A stretch of DNA of 32,382 bases from CAYHSR01 sp043821725 (GTDB lineage Bacteria; Patescibacteriota; Patescibacteriia; Magasanikbacterales; GWA2-37-8), in assembly GCA_043821725.1 (NCBI GenBank), contig JBDRCM010000044.1:1-32382 (forward strand), given 5' to 3'. This document shows positions 32,376 through 32,382 of the stretch, one piece after another. Under the pieces are notes generated by a model. That model saw only the letters and a list, made by a program, of their open reading frames with translations, ran no database searches and was not told the DNA's origin. The position numbers were made by a program, and so were the translations under genes. Each line of letters starts with the position of its first letter. Positions within the stretch are counted from its first letter, which is position 1.

Positions 32376-32382
32376 TCTCACT

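Overview
The window looks like a near-complete surface-polysaccharide (capsule, O-antigen-like or cell-wall glycan) locus from an AT-rich bacterium using the standard code: TGA ends several genes and never interrupts a conserved one. Most start codons lack a convincing Shine-Dalgarno, and many genes follow the previous stop by 1-12 nt or overlap it. A consensus TTGACA-17-TATAAT promoter precedes rpmA. Together with a bifunctional PGI/PMI-type isomerase and compact gene packing, this suggests a Candidate Phyla Radiation (Patescibacteria) genome. That placement is inference with moderate-to-low confidence, because no rRNA or phylogenetic marker beyond L27 is present.

Layout. (1) 1-137: two tandem 69-bp repeat units, each with a 26-bp palindrome. 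(2) 168-16891, plus strand: a tightly packed, very AT-rich cluster of GT4 and GT2 glycosyltransferases, SAM methyltransferases, two radical SAM genes, two asparagine-synthase-type amidotransferases, a WecB-type UDP-GlcNAc 2-epimerase and a large membrane GT-C/methyltransferase fusion. It holds two damaged genes: a 35-codon stump of a Gfo/Idh/MocA oxidoreductase (4492-4599) and a B12-binding radical SAM gene split by a 10-bp tandem duplication (10623-11820). (3) 16892-19292, minus strand: a Wzx-like flippase and a GT4. (4) 19408-23023, plus strand: UDP-glucose 6-dehydrogenase, UDP-HexNAc 6-dehydrogenase and a UDP-sugar 4-epimerase, ending at a bidirectional terminator. (5) 23178-23456, minus strand: rpmA (L27). 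(6) 23581-29882, plus strand: a small membrane protein, FtsW, RmlB, a plant-NRS/ER-like rhamnose synthase, a PGI/PMI isomerase and two WbbL-like glycosyltransferases. (7) 29957-32168, minus strand: a short VIT-family membrane protein and two methyltransferases, with a 222-bp structured intergenic region between the VIT gene and the methyltransferases. (8) 32217-32382: two hairpins sharing the loop CAAGA and a palindrome related to the one at the left edge.

How it works together. WecB, the two dehydrogenases and the epimerase would supply UDP-ManNAc, UDP-GlcA and N-acetylhexosaminuronic acids. The AsnB-like proteins are well placed to amidate uronic acids. RmlB plus the NRS/ER-like enzyme would make an activated L-rhamnose without RmlC or RmlD, and the adjacent WbbL-like transferases could use it. 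The DPM1-like GT2 at 13760 and the GT-C at 14663 form a likely lipid-linked sugar donor and membrane transferase pair, and the flippase would export lipid-linked product. No priming transferase (WecA/WbaP), Wzy polymerase or Wzz is visible, so those would have to lie elsewhere.
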